Shown piece after piece: positions 47,880 to 57,846 of a stretch of 64,000 bases of DNA. The position numbers and the translations under genes are program-made. This DNA comes from Streptomyces sp. GS7 (GTDB lineage: Bacteria > Actinomycetota > Actinomycetes > Streptomycetales > Streptomycetaceae), in assembly GCF_009834125.1 (NCBI RefSeq), contig NZ_CP047146.1, forward strand, positions 2,287,501 to 2,351,500, given 5' to 3'. Below the pieces are notes generated by a model. It did no database searches. It saw only the letters and a list, made by a program, of their open reading frames with translations, and had not been told where the DNA came from. Within the stretch, counting starts at the first letter, position 1. Each line of letters begins with the position of its first letter.

Positions 47880-50189
47880 TCAGCCGCGCCGCGCCGGCTC
47901 CAGCCGTACCACCACGGACTTGGCGGCCGGGGTGTTGCTGATGTCGGCGGTGTGGTCCAGCGGGATCAGGACGTTGGTCTCGGGGTAGTACGCGGCGGCG
48001 CAGCCGCGGGCGGTGGGGTAGTGCACCACCCGGAAGCCGGGGGCGCGCCGCTCGCTGCCGTCGGTCCACTCGCCGACCAGGTCCGCGTACGCGCCGTCCG
48101 CGAAGCCCAGCCGGCGGGCGTCGTCGGGGTTGACGAGCACCACGCGGCGGCCGTTCCTGATGCCGCGGTAGCGGTCGTCGAGGCCGTAGATGGTGGTGTT
48201 GTACTGGTCGTGGGAGCGCAGCGTCTGGAGCAGCAGCCGTCCTTCGGGGGCGGTGGGGTACTCCACGGGGGCGGCGGTGAAGTTGGCCTTGCCGGTGGCG
48301 GTGGGGAAGCTGCGGCTGTCGCGGGGTGCGTGCGGCAGGGCGAAGCCTCCGGGGCGGGCGACCCGGGCGTTGAAGTCCTCGAAGCCCGGCACCACGCGGG
48401 AGATCCGGTCGCGGATCACCGCGTAGTCCTTCTCGAACTCCTCCCAGGGGGTGCGGCTGTCCGGGCCGAGGACGCGCCGCGCGAGACGGGCGACGATCGC
48501 GGGCTCGGACAGCAGGTGCGGGCCGGCGGGCGCCAGCCGGCCGCGTGAGGCGTGCACCATGCCCATGGAGTCCTCGACCGTCACGAACTGCTCGCCGCCT
48601 GCCTGGAGGTCGCGTTCCGTACGGCCCAGGGTCGGCAGGATCAGGGCGCGGGCGCCGGTGATCGTGTGCGAGCGGTTGAGCTTGGTGGAGACGTGCACGG
48701 TGAGGCGGGCGCGGCGCATCGCGGCCTCGGTGACCTCGGTGTCGGGCGTGGCGGAGACGAAGTTGCCGCCCATCGCGAAGAAGACCTTCGCCTGCCCGTC
48801 GCGCAGCGCGCGGATGGCGCGGACCACGTCGAGGCCGTGCTCCCGGGGCGGCGCGAAGCCGAACTCCTTCTCCAGGGCGTCGAGGAAGGCCGGCGCGGGC
48901 CGCTCGAAGATGCCCATGGTGCGGTCGCCCTGGACGTTGCTGTGGCCGCGTACGGGGCAGACGCCGGCGCCGGGGCGGCCGATGTTGCCGCGCAGCAGCA
49001 GGAAGTTGACGACTTCCCGGATGGTGGGGACGGAGTGCTTGTGCTGGGTCAGGCCCATCGCCCAGCACACGATCGTGCGCCGCGACGCGAGGACCATGGC
49101 CAGGGCGCGCTCGATCTCCTGGCGGGTCAGTCCGGTGGCGCGCAGGGTCTCGGACCAGTCGTCGCCGGCGCGGGCCAGCGCCGCGAACTCCTCGAAGCCG
49201 TGGGTGTGTTCGCGGATGAACTCCTCGTCGACGGCGCCCGAGCCCGCGCCGGAGGCGCTCGACGAAGCTTCCAGGATGAGGCGGTTGAGGGCGCGGAAGA
49301 GGGCCTGGTCGCCGCCGAGGCGCACCTGGAGGAAGAGGTCGGTCAGGGCGGTGCCGCCGCCGGCCAGGCCGCGCGGGGTCTGCGGGTTCTTGAAGCGCTC
49401 CAGGCCGGCCTCGGGCAGCGGGTTGATCGAGATGATCTTCGCGCCGCCGGCCTTCGCCTTCTCCAGGGCCGACAGCATCCGGGGGTGGTTGGTGCCCGGG
49501 TTCTGGCCGGCGACGATGATCAGGTCGGCCTTGTGGAGGTCCTCCAGCAGCACGCTGCCCTTGCCGATGCCGATGGTCTCGGTGAGCGCGGAGCCCGAGG
49601 ACTCGTGGCACATGTTGGAGCAGTCGGGGAGGTTGTTGGTGCCGAACTCGCGGGCGAAGAGCTGGTAGAGGAAGGCGGCCTCGTTGCTCGTACGGCCGGA
49701 GGTGTAGAAGACGGCCTCGTCGGGGGAGTCGAGGGCGGTCAGCTCCTCGCCGATGATGTCGAACGCCCGCTCCCAGGAGACCGGTGCGTAGTGGTCGGCG
49801 CCCTCGGCCAGGTACATGGGGTGGGTCAGCCGGCCCTGCTGGCCGAGCCAGTAGCCGCTGCGGGAGGCGAGGTCCGCCACGGGGTGGGCGGCGAAGAAGT
49901 CCGGGGTGACGCGCCGGAGGGTGGCCTCTTCGGCGACGGCCTTGGCGCCGTTCTCGCAGAACTCGGCGGCGTGCCGCTTGTCGCCCTCGGGCCAGGCGCA
50001 GCCGGGGCAGTCGAACCCGGTCTTCTGGTTGACCCGCAGCAGGGTGAGGGCGGTGCGGCGGACGCCCATCTGCTGCTGGGCGGCGCGCAGCGTGTGCGCG
50101 AGGGCCGGCAGGCCGGCGGCGGCGCGCTGGGGGGCGCTCACCTTCGGCGCGTCCTGGACAGGGTCCGACGCGGGCGGCTTGCCTGCCAT
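47880..50189 (-). CDS. FdhF/YdeP-family molybdopterin oxidoreductase
   Basis: 769 residues. Molybdopterin oxidoreductase fold: GFDCPGCAWPEGDKR at the N-terminus, SNMCHESSGSALTETIGIGK, VAGQNPGTNHPRMLSALEKA, RGNIGRPGAGVCPVRGHSNV, and the C-terminal molydopterin-dinucleotide-binding domain (TLRSHDQYNTTIYGLDDRYR). Related to E. coli YdeP, which is linked to acid resistance. The N-terminal CxxC alone is too few for a normal 4Fe-4S site. The electron donor is unknown. ATG 50189 follows GGGAGAG. Divergent from polA. Confidence 0.93.
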   Translation of the reverse strand: MAGKPPASDPVQDAPKVSAPQRAAAGLPALAHTLRAAQQQMGVRRTALTLLRVNQKTGFDCPGCAWPEGDKRHAAEFCENGAKAVAEEATLRRVTPDFFAAHPVADLASRSGYWLGQQGRLTHPMYLAEGADHYAPVSWERAFDIIGEELTALDSPDEAVFYTSGRTSNEAAFLYQLFAREFGTNNLPDCSNMCHESSGSALTETIGIGKGSVLLEDLHKADLIIVAGQNPGTNHPRMLSALEKAKAGGAKIISINPLPEAGLERFKNPQTPRGLAGGGTALTDLFLQVRLGGDQALFRALNRLILEASSSASGAGSGAVDEEFIREHTHGFEEFAALARAGDDWSETLRATGLTRQEIERALAMVLASRRTIVCWAMGLTQHKHSVPTIREVVNFLLLRGNIGRPGAGVCPVRGHSNVQGDRTMGIFERPAPAFLDALEKEFGFAPPREHGLDVVRAIRALRDGQAKVFFAMGGNFVSATPDTEVTEAAMRRARLTVHVSTKLNRSHTITGARALILPTLGRTERDLQAGGEQFVTVEDSMGMVHASRGRLAPAGPHLLSEPAIVARLARRVLGPDSRTPWEEFEKDYAVIRDRISRVVPGFEDFNARVARPGGFALPHAPRDSRSFPTATGKANFTAAPVEYPTAPEGRLLLQTLRSHDQYNTTIYGLDDRYRGIRNGRRVVLVNPDDARRLGFADGAYADLVGEWTDGSERRAPGFRVVHYPTARGCAAAYYPETNVLIPLDHTADISNTPAAKSVVVRLEPARRG

Positions 50190-50451
50190 GTCGCTCTCCC
50201 TTGAGCCGTGTGCCGGGTCCGCCCCGCCGGATCGCGGCGATCGTTGCCGTGCACATCTGATTCGTGCGCCTCCGATCCTGTCATGGACGGGGGCGGGGGA
50301 GTAGGGGGGATCTTGGAGTGCTGCCGGCCGCACTCCGGGCGCCCGGAAGGCCGCGGGCGGCGGGCCCCGGCGCGGCCCGGACGGCGGCCGGTGCCCCCGC
50401 CGCAGGCCGTCGCGGCGGGGATTGTCAGTGGGGCGTGGCAGGATCGGGGGC

Positions 50452-53190
50452 GTGGCAGCAAAGGCAGCGAAGAAGAGCGAAGCGACCGGCACCGAGGCGG
50501 CGGCGGGCGGCCGTCCGCGCCTGCTCCTGATGGACGGGCATTCCATGGCATACCGGGCGTTCTTCGCCCTGCCCGTGGAGAATTTCACGACCGCGTCGGG
50601 GCAACCGACCAATGCGATCTACGGCTTCGCGTCGATGCTCGCGAACACCCTGCGCGACGAGGCGCCCACGCACTTCGCGGTGGCGTTCGACGTCTCCCGC
50701 AAGACCTGGCGGTCCGAGGAGTTCCCCGAGTACAAGGCGAACCGCTCCAAGACCCCCGACGAGTTCAAGGGCCAGGTCGAGCTGATCGGCGAGCTCCTCG
50801 ACGCCATGCACGTCAAGCGCTTCGCCGTGGAGGGGTTCGAGGCCGACGACGTCATCGCCACCCTGACCACCCAGGCCACGGCCCAGGGCTTCGAGGTCGC
50901 GATCGTCACCGGCGACCGCGACTCCTTCCAGCTGGTCTCCGACGACGTCACGGTCCTCTACCCGACCAAGGGCGTCTCCGAGCTGACCCGCTACACCCCC
51001 GAGAAGGTCGCCGAGAAGTACGGCCTCACCCCCGCCCAGTACCCGGACTTCGCGGCCCTGCGCGGCGACCCGTCCGACAACCTCCCCGGCATCCCCGGCG
51101 TCGGCGAGAAGACCGCCACCAAGTGGATCAGCCAGTTCGGTTCCTTCGCGGAGCTGGTGGAGCGGGCCGACGAGGTCAAGGGCAAGGCGGGGCAGAACCT
51201 CCGCGACCACCTGGAGTCGGTGAAGCTCAACCGCCGGCTGACCGAGATGGTCCGCGACGTCGCACTGCCCTGCGGCCCCGCCGACCTCACCCGCCAGGCA
51301 TACGACCGCGAGGCCCTGAAGGTCTTCCTCAACGCCCTGGAGATCCGCAACCAGGGCCTGCGCGACCGGCTGCACGCCGTGGACCCGGGAGCGGAGGAGA
51401 CCGCCGACCAGGCCGAGCCGGCCGCCGGCGTCGCCGTGGACGGCACCGTCCTCGGCACCGGCGAACTCGCCCCGTGGCTCGCCGAGCACGGCACCGGCCC
51501 GCTGGGCGTGGCCACCGTGGACGTCTGGACGCTGGGCAGCGGAAGCGTCGCCGAGGTGGCGCTGGCCGCCGCCGGCGGCCCGGCCGCCTGGTTCGACCCG
51601 GCCCAGCTGGACGAGGCCGACGAGCGCGCCTTCGCCGCCTGGAGCGCGGACGCCGCCCGCCCCAAGGTGATGCACAACGCCAAGGGCCTGATGCGGGTCT
51701 TCGGCGAGCACGGCTGGCGCATCGACGGCGTCACCATGGACACCGCACTGGCCGCCTATCTGGTCAAGCCCGGCCGCCGCTCCTTCGCGCTGGACGCCCT
51801 CTCCCTCGAATACCTGGGGCGCGACCTCGCCCCCGCCGCGGCCGGCGACGGCCAGCTGGCGTTCGGCGCCGACGAGGAGGCCGAGGCCGAGGCCCTGATG
51901 GGGCAGGCCCGCACCGTCCTCGACCTGGGAACGGCGTTCGGGACGAAGCTGGCGGAGGTCGGCGCCGCCGAGCTGCTGCGCGACGTGGAGCTGCCCACCA
52001 GCGAGCTGCTGGCCCGTATGGAGCGGGCCGGCATCGCCGCCGACGGCGGCTGGCTGGAGCGGATGGAGCAGCAGTTCGCGGGCGCGGTGCAGCAGGCCGT
52101 GAAGGAGGCACACGCCGCCGCGGGCCACGAGTTCAACCTCGGCTCGCCCAAGCAGCTCCAGGAGGTCCTCTTCGGCGAACTGGGCCTGCCCAAGACCAAG
52201 AAGACCAAGACCGGCTACACCACCGACGCGGACGCGCTGGCCTGGCTGGCGTCGCAGACCGACAACGAACTCCCGGTGATCATGCTCCGCCACCGGGAGC
52301 AGGCCAAGCTGCGCACGACGGTCGAGGGCCTGATCAAGACCATCGCCGCGGACGGCCGGATCCACACCACCTTCAACCAGACCGTGGCGGCCACCGGCCG
52401 GCTGTCCTCCACCGACCCGAATCTGCAGAACATCCCGGTGCGGACGGACGAGGGCCGGGCGATCCGCCGCGGCTTCGTCGTCGGCGACGGCTTCGCCTCG
52501 CTGCTGACGGCCGACTACAGCCAGATCGAACTGCGGGTGATGGCCCACCTCTCCGAGGACGAGGGCCTGATCGAGGCGTTCACCTCCGGCGAGGACCTGC
52601 ACACCACCGTCGCCTCGCACGTCTTCTCGGTCGCCAAGGACGAGGTCGACCCGGAGATGCGCCGCAAGATCAAGGCGATGTCGTACGGCCTGGCCTACGG
52701 CCTGTCGGCGTTCGGCCTCTCCCAGCAGCTGGGCATCCAGCCCGACGAGGCCCGCAAGCTGATGGACAACTTCTTCGAGCGGTTCGGCGGCGTCCGCGAC
52801 TACCTCCAGCGCGTCGTCGAGGAGGCCCGCGCCACCGGCTACACGGAGACGATGCTCGGCCGCCGCCGCTACCTCCCCGACCTCAACAGCGACAACCGCC
52901 AGCGCCGCGAGATGGCCGAGCGGATGGCGCTGAACGCCCCGATCCAGGGCACCGCCGCCGACATCGTCAAGATCGCGATGCTGCGGGTCGACACGGCCCT
53001 GCGCGCCGCGAAGCTGACGTCGCGGATGCTGCTCCAGGTCCACGACGAAATCGTGGTCGAGGTGGCCCCAGGGGAGCACACCGAGGTCGAGGAGCTGGTC
53101 CGCCGCGAGATGGCCGGCGCGGTCGAGCTGAGCGCCCCGCTGGACGTCTCGGTCGGCTACGGCAAGGACTGGGAGTCCGCGGCGCACTAG
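50452..53190 (+). CDS. polA: DNA polymerase I
   Basis: 912 residues. 5'-3' exonuclease domain at the N-terminus (LLMDGHSMAYRAFFAL, then GFEADDVIAT and VTGDRDSFQLV), a middle 3'-5' exonuclease-like domain without its catalytic acids, and the polymerase domain: motif A LLTADYSQIELR (about residue 684), motif B RRKIKAMSYGLAYGLS, motif C QVHDEIVVEV (about 862). Gap filling and Okazaki maturation. Start GTG 50452; GTG 50428 and TTG 50422 are possible. A 20-bp-stem terminator follows. Confidence 0.97.
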   Translation: MAAKAAKKSEATGTEAAAGGRPRLLLMDGHSMAYRAFFALPVENFTTASGQPTNAIYGFASMLANTLRDEAPTHFAVAFDVSRKTWRSEEFPEYKANRSKTPDEFKGQVELIGELLDAMHVKRFAVEGFEADDVIATLTTQATAQGFEVAIVTGDRDSFQLVSDDVTVLYPTKGVSELTRYTPEKVAEKYGLTPAQYPDFAALRGDPSDNLPGIPGVGEKTATKWISQFGSFAELVERADEVKGKAGQNLRDHLESVKLNRRLTEMVRDVALPCGPADLTRQAYDREALKVFLNALEIRNQGLRDRLHAVDPGAEETADQAEPAAGVAVDGTVLGTGELAPWLAEHGTGPLGVATVDVWTLGSGSVAEVALAAAGGPAAWFDPAQLDEADERAFAAWSADAARPKVMHNAKGLMRVFGEHGWRIDGVTMDTALAAYLVKPGRRSFALDALSLEYLGRDLAPAAAGDGQLAFGADEEAEAEALMGQARTVLDLGTAFGTKLAEVGAAELLRDVELPTSELLARMERAGIAADGGWLERMEQQFAGAVQQAVKEAHAAAGHEFNLGSPKQLQEVLFGELGLPKTKKTKTGYTTDADALAWLASQTDNELPVIMLRHREQAKLRTTVEGLIKTIAADGRIHTTFNQTVAATGRLSSTDPNLQNIPVRTDEGRAIRRGFVVGDGFASLLTADYSQIELRVMAHLSEDEGLIEAFTSGEDLHTTVASHVFSVAKDEVDPEMRRKIKAMSYGLAYGLSAFGLSQQLGIQPDEARKLMDNFFERFGGVRDYLQRVVEEARATGYTETMLGRRRYLPDLNSDNRQRREMAERMALNAPIQGTAADIVKIAMLRVDTALRAAKLTSRMLLQVHDEIVVEVAPGEHTEVEELVRREMAGAVELSAPLDVSVGYGKDWESAAH

Positions 53191-53310
53191 GTGTGCCGTC
53201 CGATGGGCCGGGGTCGGACCGCCCCCAGGCCCTTCCCGCCCCCGACCCCATCGGGCAGACCCCAGGGCCTGCCCCGAAGCGCAACAGGACGGCGCGTCCC
53301 CACGGCCCAA

Positions 53311-53355
53311 CACGACGGCGCGGCCCGTGCTCATGGCACGGGCCGCGCCGTCGTG
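53311..53355. terminator. bidirectional terminator polA / DUF4184 gene
   Basis: Perfect 20-bp stem (53311-53330 with 53336-53355) with loop TCATG in the convergent gap. It is the strongest hairpin in the window. Confidence 0.85.
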
Positions 53356-53370
53356 CGCAGGGGCCGGAGG

Positions 53371-54327
53371 TCAGGCCGCCGGCTCCGCACCCGCCCCCGA
53401 CGGCTGCCCCGGCACGCCCCCGTCCGCCGCCCGCCCCCGAGGCGCGCGCCGCTGGAGGAGCCGCACGGCCAGCGCGTACCCCAGTAGTCCCGCCACGAGC
53501 CCCGCGCCCGCACCGAAGAGCAGGTCGGGGACATAGTCGAACCAGCCCACCGTCGCGCCGTGGACGGCATACGCCCGTGCGGTGCGGTAGGCGCCGCCGA
53601 GCAGCGTGCACACCACGACCGGCGCGGTCAGCAACAGCCGCAGCCGCAGCGCCGGTTCGGGCACCGCGGGTACCGGCGCAGCCGGTACGGCGGCTCCGTC
53701 GGGCCCGGCCGCCCCGGCGCCGGAAGCCGGGTCGCCGGCCGTCGTACCGCCCGGCTCGCCGCGCAGCACCGCCCACAGGAACCCCCCGATCCCCGCCAGC
53801 GCCAGCGCCGACGTCCCGTACTGGAGATACATGGCGATCGGCCGGTCGCCCACCACGGTGTTCAGCGCGGGCACCAGCTGCGTGCCCCAGCGGCCGGGGT
53901 GGGTGAAGGCGTCCCAGACGACATGCGTGACGGATCCCAGCACCGCCGACAGGAAGAACCAGCCCGCAAGCACCGCCCGTTCGCGGGTCCCGAGCGGCGT
54001 CCAGGGGCGACCGCGGGCGAAGGCGTGCAGCCGTCCCCGCCCGGCTCGCGGCAGCAGCGCCAGCAGCGCCAGCAGCGGTTCGCGCAGCAGCAGCCAGCCG
54101 CCGACCAGGGCCGCGGTGATCAGGACATCCACGGTCAGCACGCCGGGCAGGGAATGGGTGACCGTGCCGAACGCCATACCGCCCGGAACGACGGTGTCCG
54201 TGTAGAACGGCAGGTCCGGTGCGAAGGAGCCCGCGACCAGCGCGGAGGCGACCAACGGGCCGCGAGCGGCGCCGGTTTGCCGGATGAACGGAAGGACAGC
54301 GGCGGCATGACTGAGGGTGAACGGCAT
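53371..54327 (-). CDS. DUF4184 family membrane protein
   Basis: 318 residues. Starts MPFTLSHAAAVLPF, the usual DUF4184 opening, followed by SFAPDLPFY and HSLPGVLTVDV, then SVTHVVWDAFTHPGRWG. Several membrane helices. His/Asp motifs resemble those of membrane-bound metal-dependent hydrolases of the YdjM type. Function unknown. The C-terminus is Ala/Gly/Pro-rich. ATG 54327; divergent from the lytic transglycosylase gene. Confidence 0.88.
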   Translation of the reverse strand: MPFTLSHAAAVLPFIRQTGAARGPLVASALVAGSFAPDLPFYTDTVVPGGMAFGTVTHSLPGVLTVDVLITAALVGGWLLLREPLLALLALLPRAGRGRLHAFARGRPWTPLGTRERAVLAGWFFLSAVLGSVTHVVWDAFTHPGRWGTQLVPALNTVVGDRPIAMYLQYGTSALALAGIGGFLWAVLRGEPGGTTAGDPASGAGAAGPDGAAVPAAPVPAVPEPALRLRLLLTAPVVVCTLLGGAYRTARAYAVHGATVGWFDYVPDLLFGAGAGLVAGLLGYALAVRLLQRRAPRGRAADGGVPGQPSGAGAEPAA

Positions 54328-54547
54328 CTGCGGCTCCTCGATCGATTCGGATCATTATGTGACCGATGTGAGTGGTATATGTGGCCAAGCGGAGTGGTGG
54401 CCGTGCGGACCGAGTTGTCGTAGTGTCACCGGAGTTGGGCACCGGGGGCGCCCATGCGGCGTCCCGCACGACGGCGACGCACCACACGGCAGTCAGGCAC
54501 CCGCGACAGGTAGGCGCGCGGCAGGTCAACGCGGAGGTACGGCACTG

Positions 54548-56332
54548 ATGGCAGCCACATTCCGGCGGCGGCTCCAAAGGGGAGCGGCCTCGACGGCCGT
54601 GGCGGCACTGGCGCTTGCCTCCCTCACCGCCTCCCAGACACCGGGCGCCGCCGCCCGCGCCGCCCACCGGGAACAGGCCACCCCCACGCCGCCCGCCGAC
54701 ACCCCCATCGACGGCGGCTCGCCGTACTACACCGATCCGCCGCCCCGCAACAGCCCCGCACCGCCCAAGGGTTCGGGCCACTCCGGCGCCGGCAAGGTCG
54801 TCACCGGCCCCTCCCAGGCGGGCATCCCGGCCACCGTCCTCGCCGCCTACAAGAGCGCCGAGGCGCGCATCCACGCCTCGGCCCCGGGCTGCCGGCTGCC
54901 CTGGCAGCTGCTCGCCGCGATCGGCGAGGTGGAATCCGGCCAGGCCCGCGGTGGAGCGGTCGACGCCCAGGGCACCACCCTCCAGCCCATCCTCGGCCCG
55001 GCGCTCGACGGCCGCCACGGCTTCGCCCTGATACCCGACACCGACGGCGGTCGCTACGACGGGGACTCCGTCTACGCCCGCGCCGTCGGCCCGATGCAGT
55101 TCCTCCCGTCGACCTGGTCCAAGGGCGGCCCCGACGGCACCGGTTGGGGCGCCGACGGCAACGGCGACGGCATCAAGGACCCCAACAACATCTTCGACGC
55201 CGCCCTCGCGGCCGGCCACTACCTCTGCGCCGGTGGCCGCGACCTGACCGTACCGGCCGACCTGGACCGGGCCGTCCTCGGCTACAACGACTCCACCGAC
55301 TACCTCCGCACGGTGCTGTCCTGGTACGCGTTCTACCGCAAGGGCACGTACGAGGTCCCGGACGGCAAGGGCACGGTCCCCGTACGGCGCGGCGGCACCG
55401 GACGGGGCGAGCAGGGCAAGCAGGGCGGCGGCGCGACGCACCCCGACCGCGGCGCCGGTGCCCCGAACGGCCGGCCCCCGGCGCCCGGAGGCACCCCGCA
55501 CCAACCGGGCACCCCGGCCCCCACCCCGAAGCCCACGCCTACGCCCACGCCGAAGCCCACGCCCACGCCGACGCCCCCGGCCGAACCCGCGCCGCTCACC
55601 GCCCTCGAACGGGCCGGCGGCAAGGACGGCGGCGACGGCAAGGAGCTCACGGCCACCGCGGGCGGCGAGTTCGCCACCTCCCCGCAGGTCCGCGCCAAGG
55701 ACGCCGCGGGCAAGCCGGTCGCCGGCGCCCCCATCCGCTTCACCCTCAGCGGCGACACCGCGGCCCGCTTCCCCGGCAACGCGACCGCCGTCACCGTCAC
55801 CACCGGCAAGGACGGCCTGGCCACCGCCCCCCGGCTGCGCGCGGGCGACAAGGCCGGCGCCTTCGCCGTCCGCGCCACCGCCGTCGGCCGCGACGTGCCC
55901 CCCGTCGACTTCGCCGCCACCGTCACGGCCAAGCCGGCACCGAAGGCCGACACACTCGCCCGCACCTCCGCCAAGAAGCTCCGGACCACCGCCGGAACCG
56001 CCTACGCGGACGACGCCGTCGAGATCAGGGCCACCTACCGGGGCAAGGCCGCGGCCGGGGTGGCGGTCACCGCGACCATGGTCACCGGCGACCCGAAGAA
56101 GCCCGTGCAGAACGACAAGGGCCCGTACTTCAAGGACCCCAAGGCCACCGGCGCCGACAAGGACAAGCCGGTCCGCACCCTGACCACCCTCACCACGGAC
56201 GCCGACGGCCGGCTCACCCTCCCGAAGATCTACACCGACGCCCACCCCGGCACGTTCCAGCTGCGGCTGACCACCGCCGACGGTGCCGTCCTCACCGTCG
56301 AACTCACCGTCACCGCACCGGCCGGCGCCTGA
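54548..56332 (+). CDS. secreted lytic transglycosylase with Pro/Thr linker and Ig-like C-terminus
   Basis: 594 residues. Signal peptide about 1-38 (RRRLQRGAASTAVAALALAS). The transglycosylase domain (about 90-260) has LPWQLLAAIGEVESG with the catalytic Glu, AVGPMQFLPSTW, and GDGIKDPNNIFDAALAAGHYL, so it cuts peptidoglycan glycan strands. Then comes a PTPKPTPTPTPKP linker, and two immunoglobulin-like repeats (GKPVAGAPIRFTLSGD; GKAAAGVAVTATM) likely holding the enzyme in the wall. ATG 54548 follows GGAGG. Followed by the SPW_0924-type gene. Confidence 0.92.
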   Translation: MAATFRRRLQRGAASTAVAALALASLTASQTPGAAARAAHREQATPTPPADTPIDGGSPYYTDPPPRNSPAPPKGSGHSGAGKVVTGPSQAGIPATVLAAYKSAEARIHASAPGCRLPWQLLAAIGEVESGQARGGAVDAQGTTLQPILGPALDGRHGFALIPDTDGGRYDGDSVYARAVGPMQFLPSTWSKGGPDGTGWGADGNGDGIKDPNNIFDAALAAGHYLCAGGRDLTVPADLDRAVLGYNDSTDYLRTVLSWYAFYRKGTYEVPDGKGTVPVRRGGTGRGEQGKQGGGATHPDRGAGAPNGRPPAPGGTPHQPGTPAPTPKPTPTPTPKPTPTPTPPAEPAPLTALERAGGKDGGDGKELTATAGGEFATSPQVRAKDAAGKPVAGAPIRFTLSGDTAARFPGNATAVTVTTGKDGLATAPRLRAGDKAGAFAVRATAVGRDVPPVDFAATVTAKPAPKADTLARTSAKKLRTTAGTAYADDAVEIRATYRGKAAAGVAVTATMVTGDPKKPVQNDKGPYFKDPKATGADKDKPVRTLTTLTTDADGRLTLPKIYTDAHPGTFQLRLTTADGAVLTVELTVTAPAGA

Positions 56333-56480
56333 CCGCACCCGGCCCCGCACCCGCCGCACCGCCGTCCCGCCCCCCGCCCCGGGGCGGGACGGCGGTGCAA
56401 CGTGTTCTCATCTCCGCCCGCCGTTGCTACGGTGCCCCCGCCCTGACGCTGCATCAGCTCAGTTCTCCGGGAGGACCGCC

Positions 56481-56615
56481 ATGCGCGCCCTGACAGCAGC
56501 CGCGGTCGGACTCGCCGCGGCGCTCGCCCTCGTCTTCGCCCTCACCGCCCTCGGCGCCCCCCAGGGCCACACCTCCCCCAAACCGCTGCTGACCACCGTC
56601 CCCGAGCACCCCTGA
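56481..56615 (+). CDS. SPW_0924-type small membrane protein
   Basis: 44 residues. One hydrophobic helix (about 5-26), then HTSPKPLLTTVPEHP, a C-terminus I recall from the tiny Streptomyces SPW_0924 family. ATG 56481 follows GGGAGGACCGCC. Unknown function. The DUF3068 gene starts 18 nt later, so both are probably on one message and may work together in the envelope. Confidence 0.8.
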   Translation: MRALTAAAVGLAAALALVFALTALGAPQGHTSPKPLLTTVPEHP

Positions 56616-56633
56616 GGGAGGGACGCCACCGCC

Positions 56634-57683
56634 ATGCCCCGAACCCCGCCCACCCGGCACCCCGCCCCGGCCAAGGGGATGCGCCGCACGGCGAGCCTCG
56701 TGCTGCTCGCCTTCGCCGTCTTCTTCACCGCCCTGTCCCCCCTGATGCGGTGGTACGCCTTCCCCCGACTCGCCAAGATCCCGCCCGGCCAATACCAGGA
56801 CATGGTCCTGGAGGCCGCCCCCGCCACCCTCATCGACTACGGCACCATGAAGGCCAAGCAGGTCCCCAAGGTCACCATCGTCCAGACCCTCAAGGGCAAC
56901 GTCGCCGAAGCCCGGCGCATCAAACAGACCGCCGGCCGCGACGTCGTCGTCTGGGACGCCCTCTCCTACGTGGCCGGCCCCGACGGCAACATGGTCTCCG
57001 AGGTCCCCGAGCGCTACATCTTCGACGCCCACTCCCAGGAACCCGTCCACGCCACCGGCGAGACGGTCGACGGCGACCCCGTACGCCGCGCCGGCATCGA
57101 GTACAAATGGCCGTTCCTCACCCAGAAGCGCGACTACACCTACTTCGACGCCCAGACCCGCACCTCCGCCCCCATCCACTACAAGGGAACCCGCACCTTC
57201 CACGGCCTGAAGGTCTACTACTTCGAGCAGACCATCCCCTGGACCAGGGTCCCGCTCCCCAAGAAGATGCCCGTCAAGGGCATCACCCCCCAGGCCGTCG
57301 AGAAAACGGGCACCACCCGCTGGTACACCACCACGCGGATGTTCTGGGTCGACCCCGTCACCGGCGCTCCCGTCAACGGCGAGGAAATCCACAAGGAAGA
57401 ACTCCGCGGCGGCCAACTGCTGCCCGGCGGCGGCACCGTCACCGCCTTCGCCGGCCACGTCAGGATGCGGGACGACTACGTCAGGTCCACCGTCGCCCAG
57501 GTCACCGCCCAGCGCACCCTCGTCCTGCTGCTCACCAGCTACCTCCCCTGGGGCTTCCTGACCCTCGGCACCGCCCTGCTCGCCCTCAGCCTGCTCCTCG
57601 AAGCCCGCGGCCGGCACCCGCGGAAGGCGACCGGAGAAACGGAAACGGCGCAGGCAGCGGGCGTTGTCAGTGGCAGCCCGTAA
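56634..57683 (+). CDS. DUF3068 / PorA-like envelope protein
   Basis: 349 residues. A membrane helix near the N-terminus (ASLVLLAFAVFFTALSPLM), a long extracytoplasmic region (YRNGVVS-less but with IEYKWPFLTQKRDYTYFD and FWVDPVTGAPVNGEEIHKE), and a second helix (LTSYLPWGFLTLGTALLALS). This is the DUF3068 layout, now often called PorA-family. Whether it forms pores in Streptomyces, which lacks an outer membrane, is doubtful. ATG 56634 follows GAGGGAGGGACG. Confidence 0.9.
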   Translation: MPRTPPTRHPAPAKGMRRTASLVLLAFAVFFTALSPLMRWYAFPRLAKIPPGQYQDMVLEAAPATLIDYGTMKAKQVPKVTIVQTLKGNVAEARRIKQTAGRDVVVWDALSYVAGPDGNMVSEVPERYIFDAHSQEPVHATGETVDGDPVRRAGIEYKWPFLTQKRDYTYFDAQTRTSAPIHYKGTRTFHGLKVYYFEQTIPWTRVPLPKKMPVKGITPQAVEKTGTTRWYTTTRMFWVDPVTGAPVNGEEIHKEELRGGQLLPGGGTVTAFAGHVRMRDDYVRSTVAQVTAQRTLVLLLTSYLPWGFLTLGTALLALSLLLEARGRHPRKATGETETAQAAGVVSGSP

Positions 57684-57846
57684 CGTGGAGGCATGGCATC
57701 GACACAGCATGTGACCACCCACCGGGCGCGCCGCCCGCACCACCCGGACCGGCAACGCACCGCCCGGAGGCCGCAGTCGACCCACCCACCCGCCCGGCCG
57801 TGGCCGCCGCGACACCGCCACCGCGCCGGACGGCCCCTCGCCCCCG

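Noticed and set aside
47880..50189. Formate dehydrogenase proper
   Set aside because: It lacks the full N-terminal 4Fe-4S cysteine set and a clear Sec/Cys active site context; the FdhF/YdeP label is safer.
54328..54547. ydaO-type cyclic di-AMP riboswitch before the lytic transglycosylase gene
   Set aside because: Looked for because such switches precede wall hydrolase genes in Streptomyces, but I could not find the conserved core by eye. A covariance-model search would decide.
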